17,315 nucleotides of DNA from Paracoccaceae bacterium (lineage in GTDB: Bacteria > Pseudomonadota > Alphaproteobacteria > Rhodobacterales > Rhodobacteraceae): contig DOOI01000060.1 of assembly GCA_003512825.1 (NCBI GenBank), positions 214-17,528 of the forward strand. The letters run 5' to 3'. The position numbers were made by a program, and so were the translations under genes. Every line of letters starts with the position of its first letter. Position 1 is the stretch's first letter. Below, piece after piece: positions 1 to 6,368 of this stretch. The notes under the pieces are model-generated. The model was not told where the DNA came from. It worked only from the letters and a program-made list of their open reading frames with translations, and ran no database searches.

Positions 1-944
1 TCAAGGTTCAGGTCATCAAGATCAACAAGGACACCCACCGCATCAGCCTCGGCATGAAGCAGCTGCAAGACGATCCATGGGATCTCGTAGCCGCCAAGTT
101 CCCGCTGAACTCGGTGCATCAGGGTCGCGTGACCAACATCACCGATTACGGCGCCTTCGTGGAGCTGGAGCCTGGTGTGGAAGGTCTCGTTCACGTCTCG
201 GAAATGTCCTGGACCAAAAAGAACGTGCACCCCGGCAAGATCGTTTCCACCTCGCAAGAAGTGGACGTCATGGTGCTCGAGATCGACGCCTCCAAGCGTC
301 GCGTCTCCCTTGGCCTCAAGCAGACGCAGCGTAACCCATGGGAAGTCTTCAAAGAGACCCATCCCGAGGGCGCGGAAGTCGAAGGCGAAGTCAAGAACAT
401 CACCGAATTCGGTCTGTTCGTTGGCCTTCCCGGCGATATCGACGGCATGGTTCACCTCTCCGACCTGTCATGGGACGAACGTGGCGAAGACGCGATCCAG
501 AACTACCGCAAGGGCGACATGGTCAAGGCCGTTGTTTCCGAAGTCGACGTGGAAAAAGAGCGTATCTCGCTCTCGATCAAGGCCATTGGCGGCGACCGCT
601 TTGCGGATGCTGTTGGCGGCGTGAAGCGTGGCTCGGTGATCACCGTTGCCGTTACCGCGATCGAAGATGGTGGTGTTGAAGTGGAATACGAGGGCATGAA
701 GTCCTTCATCCGCCGCTCTGACCTCAGCCGTGACCGTGCCGACCAGCGCCCCGAGCGCTTCGGTGTTGGCGACAAGATCGACGTCCGCGTCACCAATATC
801 GACGCCAAGACCCGCAAGTTGGGTCTGTCGATCAAGGCGCGCGAAATTGCGGAAGAAAAAGAAGCCGTCGAACAGTATGGCTCCTCGGACTCCGGCGCGT
901 CGCTGGGCGACATCCTTGGTGCAGCGCTCAAGGGCGGCAACTAA
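1..944 (+). CDS. rpsA: 30S ribosomal protein S1, 3' part
   Basis: S1 holds mRNA on the 30S subunit through repeated OB-fold S1 domains. The frame is open from position 3 to the TAA at 942-944, so the gene begins upstream of the window and about 313 residues are visible. They cover the end of one S1 domain (KINKDTHRISLG), two full classical domains with the signatures VTNITDYGAFVEL...GLVHVSEMSW and VKNITEFGLFVGL...GMVHLSDLSW, and a more diverged last domain ending in KLGLSIKAREIAEEKEA. A short Gly/Ser-rich tail (SSDSGASLGDILGAALKGG) closes the protein, as in other alphaproteobacterial S1. A strong terminator follows at once and ihfB lies downstream, the usual Rhodobacterales order. Identification is by sequence; the upstream cmk/aroA neighbours expected in this group lie outside the window. 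Confidence 0.97.
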   Translation, partial: KVQVIKINKDTHRISLGMKQLQDDPWDLVAAKFPLNSVHQGRVTNITDYGAFVELEPGVEGLVHVSEMSWTKKNVHPGKIVSTSQEVDVMVLEIDASKRRVSLGLKQTQRNPWEVFKETHPEGAEVEGEVKNITEFGLFVGLPGDIDGMVHLSDLSWDERGEDAIQNYRKGDMVKAVVSEVDVEKERISLSIKAIGGDRFADAVGGVKRGSVITVAVTAIEDGGVEVEYEGMKSFIRRSDLSRDRADQRPERFGVGDKIDVRVTNIDAKTRKLGLSIKAREIAEEKEAVEQYGSSDSGASLGDILGAALKGGN

Positions 945-992
945 GAACGCCTTAATCAGATCGCGCTCTGCGTGCTCTGACGCTGTAAATTG

Positions 993-1030
993 CCCCCGTG
1001 CGAGTCATTTCGCGCGGGGGTTTTCTTGTT
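993..1030 (+). terminator. Rho-independent terminator of rpsA
   Basis: A 10-bp stem (CCCCCGTGCG at 993-1002 pairing with CGCGCGGGGG at 1011-1020, one T-G wobble) has an 8-nt loop and is followed directly by TTTTCTTGTT. It lies 48 nt after the rpsA stop codon. Confidence 0.9.
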
Positions 1031-1135
1031 AATAGGGCAAGGCTCCACGCGGAGAGGCCGCCGAATCGTTTTGGGAAAAGATCCGGCAGGAGTGCGGCCA
1101 ATTTAGCCAAATCGTTACAAAAAGCGGCTTATGGC

Positions 1136-1171
1136 TTCCTTTTCAGGGCATTAGAGTGCCCTCAAAAGGAA
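1136..1171. repeat. Long inverted repeat upstream of ihfB
   Basis: TTCCTTTT-C-AGGGCA, loop TTAGAG, then TGCCCT-C-AAAAGGAA: 14 paired bases with one C-C mismatch and a 6-nt loop. No T-run follows on either strand, so it is not a standard terminator. It sits just upstream of the candidate ihfB promoter, which would suit a protein-binding dyad; if transcription starts further upstream it would be a leader hairpin. The rest of the rpsA-ihfB gap (1031-1275) contains only the candidate promoter and a small direct repeat (TCTAAG twice, 1218-1229). Confidence 0.6.
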
Positions 1172-1189
1172 AGTTGGGCGTGTTTCGCA

Positions 1190-1218
1190 TTCCCAGACCG
1201 AAATTTACCTCCTATAGT
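1190..1218 (+). promoter_or_regulatory. Candidate sigma-70-type promoter for ihfB
   Basis: TTCCCA at 1190-1195 and TATAGT at 1213-1218 are separated by 17 bp, matching TTGACA and TATAAT at 4/6 and 5/6 positions. The start would be near 1225, about 50 nt before the ihfB ATG. Found by eye only. Confidence 0.4.
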
Positions 1219-1275
1219 CTAAGTCTAAGTGAGGCCCAAAGGGCCCAATCTCATGTGCCTTGGGGGAGGTCGCGG

Positions 1276-1557
1276 ATGATCCGCTCCGAATTGATCCAGA
1301 AGATTGCCGAAGAAAACCCACATCTGTTTCAGCGAGACGTTGAAAAAATCGTAAATACGATTTTTGACGAAATCACCGAAGCCATGGCGCGAGGAGATCG
1401 AGTGGAGCTGCGCGGTTTTGGCGCATTCTCCGTCAAGAGCCGCGATGCCCGCACAGGTCGGAACCCACGAACAGGGGACCCGGTGGATGTGGAAGAAAAG
1501 AATGTGCCGTTCTTCAAGACCGGAAAGCTTCTGCGCGACCGTCTAAACGGGAAGTAA
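1276..1557 (+). CDS. ihfB: Integration host factor subunit beta
   Basis: IHF-beta pairs with IHF-alpha to bend DNA sharply at specific sites, serving replication, recombination and transcription. The 93-residue product starts [18 protein letters not shown] and has the HU/IHF fold, with the DNA-intercalating beta-ribbon tip around GRNPRTG (Pro64). The frame stays open upstream to 1156, but ATG 1276 is the real start: it gives the family length and has a perfect Shine-Dalgarno GGAGGT at 1265-1270, 5 nt before it. The stop is separated from lapA by 3 nt (TAA ACG ATG), so the two are surely co-transcribed. Its place after rpsA is the conserved Rhodobacterales arrangement and supports beta rather than alpha. 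Confidence 0.96.
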   Translation: MIRSELIQKIAEENPHLFQRDVEKIVNTIFDEITEAMARGDRVELRGFGAFSVKSRDARTGRNPRTGDPVDVEEKNVPFFKTGKLLRDRLNGK

Positions 1558-1560
1558 ACG

Positions 1561-1911
1561 ATGCGTTACCTGCGCTATGCCTTCATGGGGGCTTTGGCTC
1601 TGTGCCTGATTGCTGTGGCTTTGGCCAATCGGCAAGTCGTGGGGCTAAAGCTGCTGCCTGATGGTTTGGCAGAAATTGCAGGCCTGAACCCCTCAATCGA
1701 GCTGCCGCTGTTCTTGGTTATTTTCGGCGGCATCTTGGCCGGTCTGTTGATTGGCTTCGTTTGGGAATGGCTGCGCGAATACAAACACCGCGCCGAGGCC
1801 GCAGCCAAGGGGGCCGAAGCCGCCCGGCTGCAAAAAGAACTGCACCGCGTGAAGCGCCGCACCGGCGATGGCCGCGACGACGTGCTGGCCCTACTCGACG
1901 ACGGGCGCTGA
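1561..1911 (+). CDS. LapA-domain inner-membrane protein (DUF1049)
   Basis: This is a 116-residue membrane protein of the LapA (lipopolysaccharide assembly protein A) domain family. In enterobacteria such proteins act with LapB in control of LPS synthesis; the role in Rhodobacterales is less clear. Two hydrophobic segments are visible, about residues 5-23 ([16 protein letters not shown]) and 47-68 ([19 protein letters not shown]), joined by the typical [11 protein letters not shown] stretch. A charged, Ala-rich, probably coiled-coil tail (70-105) follows. It starts 3 nt after ihfB and ends 7 nt before the chosen trpF start, so it is inside the ihfB-trpF operon. The family assignment is firm from topology and the NRQ-V motif; no lapB is present here. 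Confidence 0.8.
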   Translation: MRYLRYAFMGALALCLIAVALANRQVVGLKLLPDGLAEIAGLNPSIELPLFLVIFGGILAGLLIGFVWEWLREYKHRAEAAAKGAEAARLQKELHRVKRRTGDGRDDVLALLDDGR

Positions 1912-1918
1912 ACCGTCA

Positions 1919-2596
1919 ATGGGAGTCCTTTTGCAACGCCCGAACGCGGCGCGCGCTGTGCGGGTCAAGGTCTGCGGCCTGACAACGCATGAACAGGTTC
2001 ACGCGGCAAGCGCGGCTGGTGCCGCTTACGTGGGCTTTGTCTTCTTTGCCAAATCCCCCCGCAATGTTGAGATCGAAACCGCCCGCGTCTTGGCGCTGGA
2101 GGCCCCGATCGGGGTGGCAAAAGTTGCGCTTGTGGTTGACGCAAATGATGCCGCGCTGGATGCAATCGTAACCCAAGTGCCGCTGGACATGCTCCAACTT
2201 CACGGTCACGAAACCCCAGAGCGGGTGCAAGCCCTGCGTCAGCGTTACGGCCTTCCCGTGATGAAAGCCGTGGGCATCGCCGATGCGGCAGATCTGGATC
2301 AACTCGCCCTCTATGAGATGGTGGCCGACCAACTTCTCGTAGATGCCAAACCGCCAAAGACCGCCGATCTGCCCGGAGGCAACGGATTGGCTTTTGACTG
2401 GCGCCTGCTTGCTGGCCGAAGCTGGAACAAGCCTTGGATGCTGGCCGGTGGACTGACACCGCAAAATGTGGCGCAAGCCGTGCGCCTGACTGGTGCACAG
2501 CAAGTTGACGTCTCTTCTGGCGTCGAATCCGCGCCCGGCGTGAAAGATCCCGAGCTGATCCAAAACTTCATCGCAGCCGCTCAATCGGGCAACTGA
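1919..2596 (+). CDS. trpF: Phosphoribosylanthranilate isomerase
   Basis: TrpF converts N-(5-phosphoribosyl)anthranilate to CdRP, the third step of tryptophan synthesis from chorismate. The 225-residue (beta/alpha)8 protein shows the catalytic Cys in VRVKVCGL (Cys19), the LQLHGHE segment, the general-acid Asp in LLVDAKP (Asp142), the [10 protein letters not shown] motif and the phosphate-binding end [15 protein letters not shown]. The start is uncertain. ATG 1919 lies 7 nt after the lapA stop and has little Shine-Dalgarno; GTG 1958 would give 212 residues starting just before RVKVCGL. An upstream ATG at 1868 overlaps lapA and looks unlikely. Co-expression with ihfB and lapA is expected from spacing; trpB follows after one small gene. 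Confidence 0.95.
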   Translation: MGVLLQRPNAARAVRVKVCGLTTHEQVHAASAAGAAYVGFVFFAKSPRNVEIETARVLALEAPIGVAKVALVVDANDAALDAIVTQVPLDMLQLHGHETPERVQALRQRYGLPVMKAVGIADAADLDQLALYEMVADQLLVDAKPPKTADLPGGNGLAFDWRLLAGRSWNKPWMLAGGLTPQNVAQAVRLTGAQQVDVSSGVESAPGVKDPELIQNFIAAAQSGN

Positions 2597-2652
2597 CGGC
2601 GTCCCGCGCGGTTACAGCGAATAACTCTTTCTTAACCAAAGGGCGCGACACT

Positions 2653-2949
2653 GTGTCCATGAGTGATCTTTTCTCCTGGCAGCCGCCCACCCCAAAACCG
2701 CCCAAACCCATCCATGCCACGCTCGGTGGGCCACCGCACCTCGATGCGCGGCTTTGGTTGCGCCAGATCTTTGGTTCGCAAGTGGCACAAGATGGCGGCA
2801 TCGTCCGCCGCAAAGCCTCTGATGTTGAGCGGATCGTGGGTCATGCTGCCTTTGAACACGAACTCCGTTGGCGTGGATACCGTGCGGTTCTCAACGGCGG
2901 TCACTATGTGATCTTTTGCAACCGCGAGCCCATCTTCCTCATCGAGTAA
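2653..2949 (+). CDS. Small conserved-type protein between trpF and trpB, function unknown
   Basis: I do not recognise a named family. The product is about 98 residues with a Pro-rich N-terminus ([20 protein letters not shown]) followed by a compact globular part with paired basic and aromatic residues ([40 protein letters not shown]). No signal peptide or membrane segment is seen; a single Cys lies in the last strand. The start may be GTG 2653, with AAGGG at 2639-2643 9 nt upstream, or ATG 2659, which gives the more natural MSDLFSW. It is on the same strand 56 nt after trpF. The coding character is clear (no stops, coherent protein composition), but a link to tryptophan synthesis is only by position. 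A composite palindromic repeat begins 2 nt after its stop. Confidence 0.7.
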   Translation: MSMSDLFSWQPPTPKPPKPIHATLGGPPHLDARLWLRQIFGSQVAQDGGIVRRKASDVERIVGHAAFEHELRWRGYRAVLNGGHYVIFCNREPIFLIE

Positions 2950-2951
2950 CC

Positions 2952-3015
2952 CCCGTTCTTGCAAGAACGGGCCAAATCCCTTGCAGGGGATTTGCGATTT
3001 TCTTGCAAGAAAATC
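2952..3015. repeat. Triple CTTGCAAG palindrome element, copy 1 (upstream of trpB)
   Basis: Three palindromes lie side by side. The first, 2952-2971, is perfect over 20 bp (CCCGTTCTTGCAAGAACGGG). The second, 2973-2994, spans 22 bp with one T-G wobble (core CCCTTGCAGGGG). The third, 2996-3015, is perfect over 20 bp (GATTTTCTTGCAAGAAAATC). Their centres are at 2961.5, 2983.5 and 3005.5, exactly 22 bp apart. The arms differ between units but each is self-complementary. The element lies between the small gene and the trpB start (3093); with no long T-runs it is not a classical terminator. The same composite recurs at 9409-9477. Confidence 0.85.
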
Positions 3016-3092
3016 CGCGAAACCCGCCGGGCGCTTGCACCTCCCCCCGCCCTTCTCTACGTAGGCAAAGACCTTTCCCGGAGCGCGCAACC

Positions 3093-4325
3093 ATGTCCAA
3101 CGATCTTTTCAACAGCTTCATGACCGGACCCGATGAGAAAGGCCGTTTCGGCCAATTCGGCGGGCGGTTTGTCTCAGAGACGTTGATGCCGCTGATCCTC
3201 TCCTTGGAAGAGCAATATGAGATCGCAAAAACCGATGAAACCTTTTGGGCCGAGATGGAAGATCTCTGGAAGCACTATGTCGGGCGCCCGTCACCTCTCT
3301 ATTTCGCGCCCCGTCTGACCGAGCATCTGGGCGGCGCCAAGATCTACCTCAAGCGCGACGAGCTCAACCACACCGGCGCGCATAAAATCAACAACGTGCT
3401 CGGCCAAATCATTCTCGCCCGCCGCATGGGCAAGACGCGCATCATCGCCGAAACAGGGGCGGGACAGCACGGCGTGGCCACCGCAACGGTCTGTGCCAAA
3501 TTTGGTCTCGAATGCGTGGTCTACATGGGGGCGCATGACGTCGAACGCCAAGCGCCCAACGTCTTCCGCATGCGTCTTCTCGGCGCCAAAGTCGTGCCCG
3601 TCACGTCGGGTCGCGGCACGCTCAAAGATGCTATGAACGATGCCCTGCGCGATTGGGTCACCAATGTGCGCGACACCTTCTATTGCATCGGCACCGTTGC
3701 AGGCCCGCATCCCTATCCCGCCATGGTCCGTGATTTCCAATCCATTATTGGCAAGGAAGTGCGCTGGCAGTTGGCCGAACAAGAGGGCGAAGGTCGCCTT
3801 CCCGATACCGTCATCGCGGCGATCGGTGGGGGGTCAAATGCCATGGGCCTCTTCTACCCCTTCTTGGACGATAAATCTGTGCGGATCATTGGCGTCGAAG
3901 CCGGTGGCAAAGGCGTGGATGAGAAGATGGAGCACTGCGCCTCTCTCACAGGCGGTCGCCCCGGTGTCCTCCATGGCAACCGCACCTATCTCTTGCAAGA
4001 TACCGACGGACAAATCCTTGAAGGCTTTTCCATCTCCGCCGGTCTAGACTATCCCGGTATCGGCCCCGAGCACGCATGGCTCCACGATATTGGCCGCGCC
4101 GAATATGTTTCGATCACGGACGTTGAGGCACTCGAGGCGTTCCAATTGTCGTGCAAACTGGAAGGAATCATTCCGGCATTAGAGCCAAGCCACGCCTTGG
4201 CCCATGTCATGAAGATCGCGCCCACGCTGCCGAAAGACCATATCATGGTGATGAACATGTGTGGACGCGGCGACAAAGACATCTTCACAGTCGCCAAACA
4301 TCTTGGCTTCGACATGAAGATCTGA
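3093..4325 (+). CDS. trpB: Tryptophan synthase beta chain
   Basis: TrpB is the PLP enzyme that joins indole (channelled from TrpA) to L-serine, giving tryptophan. The product is 410 residues, normal for TrpB1. Visible landmarks are [14 protein letters not shown] at the start, the PLP Lys in [10 protein letters not shown] (Lys98), the catalytic Glu in AETGAGQHG (Glu120), the PLP-phosphate loop GGGSN (245-249), LEPSHALAH, and the C-terminal CGRGDKD. The frame is open far upstream, but ATG 3093 fits family N-termini and has GGAG at 3080-3083, 9 nt upstream. It follows trpF and the small gene, with the triple palindrome in its leader, so read-through and a separate promoter are both possible. trpA is not adjacent: the next gene is unrelated and a terminator follows. 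Confidence 0.97.
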   Translation: MSNDLFNSFMTGPDEKGRFGQFGGRFVSETLMPLILSLEEQYEIAKTDETFWAEMEDLWKHYVGRPSPLYFAPRLTEHLGGAKIYLKRDELNHTGAHKINNVLGQIILARRMGKTRIIAETGAGQHGVATATVCAKFGLECVVYMGAHDVERQAPNVFRMRLLGAKVVPVTSGRGTLKDAMNDALRDWVTNVRDTFYCIGTVAGPHPYPAMVRDFQSIIGKEVRWQLAEQEGEGRLPDTVIAAIGGGSNAMGLFYPFLDDKSVRIIGVEAGGKGVDEKMEHCASLTGGRPGVLHGNRTYLLQDTDGQILEGFSISAGLDYPGIGPEHAWLHDIGRAEYVSITDVEALEAFQLSCKLEGIIPALEPSHALAHVMKIAPTLPKDHIMVMNMCGRGDKDIFTVAKHLGFDMKI

Positions 4326-4379
4326 CCAGCCTCTCGGCCTAAAGTTTAGGGCGAGGAAAACAGCCATGACATTGCACAA

Positions 4380-4410
4380 GGCGGAAGAGAAATCTTCCGC
4401 CCTTTTTGTT
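4380..4410 (+). terminator. Rho-independent terminator of trpB
   Basis: A perfect 9-bp stem GGCGGAAGA/TCTTCCGCC (4380-4388 with 4393-4401) has a GAAA tetraloop and is followed by CTTTTTGTT. It lies 54 nt after the trpB stop. Confidence 0.93.
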
Positions 4411-4436
4411 GCCGCGCGCTCTGTGGTCTGAGTAAA

Positions 4437-4464
4437 TTAACATTATTATTCAGTGCGTTATACT
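4437..4464 (+). promoter_or_regulatory. Candidate promoter for the PepSY/HTH unit
   Basis: TTAACA (4437-4442) and TATACT (4459-4464) are 16 bp apart, each matching the sigma-70 consensus at 5/6 positions, in a clearly AT-rich patch after the trpB terminator. Transcription from it would leave a leader of about 230 nt before the first PepSY gene, which is long. Confidence 0.45.
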
Positions 4465-4701
4465 TTTTCGCGGCCATAAACTTCCGTTTATTGCCATCAC
4501 CCTCCGATCTATGGCCCCGAAATAACCCTTGGACGAATAGCCCAGGGCGCGGCTTTGCGCTGTCTTGGTCCCATGCCGCAACGAGCAATCAGGTGGTCCT
4601 GCCCACAGCACGTTGATCGGTATCGGGCTCAAGCCGCCCGATTGGAGCACCTCGCTCTTGTGAATGAACTGTGAAGCCAATTTTTTAAAGGAATGACTGC
4701 T
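4465..4701 (+). other. Long untranslated leader or intergenic region before the first PepSY gene
   Basis: No convincing gene is present in these 237 bases. One perfect 7-bp hairpin, ATCGGGC/GCCCGAT with a 7-nt loop, lies at 4622-4642. A purine-rich Shine-Dalgarno AAAGGA at 4687-4692 serves the ATG at 4702. If the upstream promoter is used, this is a structured 5' leader; a small RNA cannot be excluded. Confidence 0.4.
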
Positions 4702-5202
4702 ATGAAAAACCTGCACTCCCTTGCAATTATTGCCGCCCTGACCCTGACCGGATCGGCCGCATTCGCCCAATCCACGGTCAATGGTCTCATCGCTGATCTC
4801 CAAGCGCAGGGCTACACCGCCTTTGAGGTGCAAAATGGCGCGACCCAATCAAAAGTTGAAGCCGTTCGTGGCACCGAAAAGATGGAAGTAGTCCTCGATC
4901 GTGCCACAGGCACTGTGATGAAATCCGAAATTGAACAAGCAAGCCTCCGCGACCAATCCCGCACCGGGATTGTCACGCGCGACCGTTCCGACAGAGACTT
5001 CGTCAGAGAAAACCGCTCCTCCGATGATCGCACAGCCTCAGACGATCGTGGGCGGGGGCGCGGCTCTGATGATCGCGGTGAGGACGATCGTGGCGGTCGC
5101 CGCGGTGGTGACGACAGCAGCCATAGCAACAGCCATGACAGCGATCATGACAGCGATCACGACAGCGGGCGTGGCGATGACAGCGGCCGCGGGCGGGATT
5201 GA
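4702..5202 (+). CDS. Secreted PepSY-like protein with Asp/Arg/Gly/Ser-rich tail
   Basis: The 166-residue product has a clear Sec signal peptide (MKNLHSLAIIAALTLTGSAAFA, probable cut before Gln23). A short PepSY-like domain follows (about 23-78: VNGLIADLQAQGYTAFEVQ...EVVLDRATGTVMKSE). From about residue 85 the sequence is low-complexity and highly charged (RDRSDRDF..., SDDRGRGRGSDDRG, DSDHDSDHDSG), partly from a 12-bp DNA repeat at 5137-5166. PepSY domains often sit in the envelope as inhibitors or sensors; the tail might bind metal or a polyanion, which is inference. ATG 4702 is preferred over ATG 4693: the AAAGGA Shine-Dalgarno ends at 4692, touching the first ATG but 9 nt from the second. 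A paralogue follows after 119 nt. Confidence 0.82.
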   Translation: MKNLHSLAIIAALTLTGSAAFAQSTVNGLIADLQAQGYTAFEVQNGATQSKVEAVRGTEKMEVVLDRATGTVMKSEIEQASLRDQSRTGIVTRDRSDRDFVRENRSSDDRTASDDRGRGRGSDDRGEDDRGGRRGGDDSSHSNSHDSDHDSDHDSGRGDDSGRGRD

Positions 5203-5246
5203 TTGAAACCCTTGTGCAATCTGGGCTTTCCTGTCCAATATTGCCC

Positions 5247-5271
5247 CGCCGCATCCCTTTGGGGTGCGGCG
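5247..5271 (+). repeat. Intergenic hairpin between the two PepSY genes
   Basis: An 11-bp stem (CGCCGCATCCC pairing with GGGGTGCGGCG, one T-G wobble) with a 3-nt TTT loop lies in the 119-nt gap. No T-run follows, so it is more likely an mRNA-processing or stability hairpin, or a leaky attenuator, than a terminator. Confidence 0.55.
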
Positions 5272-5321
5272 CTTGCTGCGCTTCACCACGAGCACAGCCA
5301 GCCAAGCTAGAGAGAGCGGCA

Positions 5322-5828
5322 ATGCGACTGATCAAACTATCCTTTCTCTTCCTCGTCTTGCTGGTGAGCAAACCAGTAAGCGCCCAGTCGGTAATCGATC
5401 AAATTACCGGTCAATTGCGCGCGCAGGGGTTTTCCAAAATCGAAGTATCCGACACTTGGTTGGGCCGGGCGCGGATAGAAGCAAAAAGCCGCGATTGGGA
5501 ACGGGAAATCATCGTAAACCCCCGAACAGGCGAGATTTTGCGGGATTACTCAGAATCGAGAGGCTCCAGCAATGGTGGCCGCTCACAATCGGGGCCGGGC
5601 CTTTTGGGCGCGACGAGCCGCGATGATCGTCAAAACCGTGGGCGCGGCGGTGACAGTAACAGTGACGGGGACGAAGGGGACGATTCTGACCATGACAGCA
5701 GCGGCCACGGCAGTAGCGGCAATAGTGGCAGCGGCAATAGTGGCAGCGGCAATAGTGGGAGCGGCAATAGCGGCGGCGACAGTGACAGTGACAGTGACAG
5801 TGACAGTGATGGGGGCGGCGATGATTGA
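5322..5828 (+). CDS. Secreted PepSY-like protein with GNSGS and Asp-Ser repeat tail
   Basis: This 168-residue paralogue of the preceding gene starts with a signal peptide (MRLIKLSFLFLVLLVSKPVSA, cut before Gln22). The PepSY-like region (22-78) aligns by eye with the first: IDQITGQLRAQGFSKIEV against VNGLIADLQAQGYTAFEV, and IIVNPRTGEILRDYSE against VVLDRATGTVMKSE. The tail (from about 79) is disordered, moving from Arg/Asp-rich to strongly acidic. It contains four GNSGS-type pentapeptides and a run of Asp-Ser pairs ending GDD. ATG 5322 is chosen because it gives the signal peptide; the frame is open back to 5199 but that stretch is not protein-like. The membrane HTH gene follows 18 nt after the stop, so the pair is probably one operon. 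Function is unknown; an Asp-Ser tract could bind calcium. Confidence 0.82.
   Translation: MRLIKLSFLFLVLLVSKPVSAQSVIDQITGQLRAQGFSKIEVSDTWLGRARIEAKSRDWEREIIVNPRTGEILRDYSESRGSSNGGRSQSGPGLLGATSRDDRQNRGRGGDSNSDGDEGDDSDHDSSGHGSSGNSGSGNSGSGNSGSGNSGGDSDSDSDSDSDGGGDD
5718..5804 (+). repeat. In-frame tandem repeats inside the second PepSY gene
   Basis: Four copies of a 15-bp unit, GGCAATAGTGGCAGC (5718-5777, last copies slightly changed), encode GNSGS. They are followed by four copies of the 6-bp unit GACAGT plus GAT (5778-5804), encoding Asp-Ser pairs. Both units are multiples of three, so copy-number changes would keep the frame. Confidence 0.9.
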
Positions 5829-5846
5829 TTGTCCAAAGGCCCGCCA

Positions 5847-6368
5847 ATGATCCCACCAATCTTCCTCGCGGGCCTCGTCGCCATTCAGGCACTTTGTGCG
5901 TTCTTTTTTGTCTCTGATATCTTGTTGACGATTGTTGGTCTGCGCGTCGCACCAATCAGCTGGCAAACCCGCGAACTGTTGGAAATGGGTGCAGCCCTCG
6001 GCCTCAGCTTGGGAATGATCTTGGGCTGGATTGTCTTTCGTCGCACCGCAAGGGCAGGCCGGGCCGCTGCGGAAAAACTGCGTCGCGCCTCATCGGCCTT
6101 TCTAGACCTGATGGATGAGCGCTTTTCAGAATGGGGTCTCACCACGGCAGAACGCGATGTCGCGCTCTTCGCGATCAAAGGGCTCTCGACTGCAGAAATC
6201 GCCCAATTGCGCGGCACATCCGAGGGCACCATCAAGGCGCAAACCGCAGCGATCTATCGAAAAGCGGGTGTCACTGGGCGGCCCCAGCTGCTCTCTCTAT
6301 TCATCGAAGACCTGATGGACGACACTGCCGCCTCTGCGCCCGAGCCCTCTTCTGTCACGGCCGCTTAA
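5847..6368 (+). CDS. Membrane-anchored LuxR-type HTH regulator
   Basis: The 173-residue product has two hydrophobic segments near its N-terminus (about 5-31 and 46-64). A very basic stretch follows (FRRTARAGRAAAEKLRR), so the C-terminus should be cytoplasmic and the loop between the helices (about 32-45) periplasmic. Residues 97-156 form a LuxR/GerE-type helix-turn-helix (LTTAERDVALFAIKGLSTAEIAQLRGTSEGTIKAQTAAIYRKAGV). There is no receiver or autoinducer domain. ATG 5847 is chosen because AAAGG (5834-5838) is 8 nt upstream; a TTG at 5829 is possible. Placed directly after two secreted PepSY genes, it may sense the envelope and regulate transcription from the membrane; this is inference from order and topology. 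It ends in a TTAA shared with the convergent gene. Confidence 0.83.
   Translation: MIPPIFLAGLVAIQALCAFFFVSDILLTIVGLRVAPISWQTRELLEMGAALGLSLGMILGWIVFRRTARAGRAAAEKLRRASSAFLDLMDERFSEWGLTTAERDVALFAIKGLSTAEIAQLRGTSEGTIKAQTAAIYRKAGVTGRPQLLSLFIEDLMDDTAASAPEPSSVTAA

Noticed and set aside
1916..2584. 222-codon open frame on the minus strand opposite trpF
   Set aside because: trpF is unambiguous on the plus strand; the antisense product has no family character.
2952..3015. Short spaced palindromes could suggest a CRISPR-like array
   Set aside because: Units are palindromic with no spacers between them, only three per locus, and no cas gene is near; each arm differs, unlike CRISPR repeats.
2868..3092. 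N-terminal extension of trpB by 75 codons
   Set aside because: The extra frame runs over the small upstream gene and the palindromic repeat; ATG 3093 matches the TrpB family start and has a Shine-Dalgarno.
3986..3998. A further CTTGCAAG core inside trpB
   Set aside because: The symmetry extends only to TCTTGCAAGA and is coding; it lacks the tandem arrangement of the two intergenic elements.
4622..4642. Hairpin in the leader of the first PepSY gene as a riboswitch or terminator
   Set aside because: Only a 7-bp stem with no T-run and no recognisable riboswitch core; kept only as a note within the leader region.
5509..5966. Long antisense frames opposite the second PepSY gene
   Set aside because: They arise from the Gly/Ser/Asp codon repeats and give periodic Val-Thr or His-Cys nonsense.
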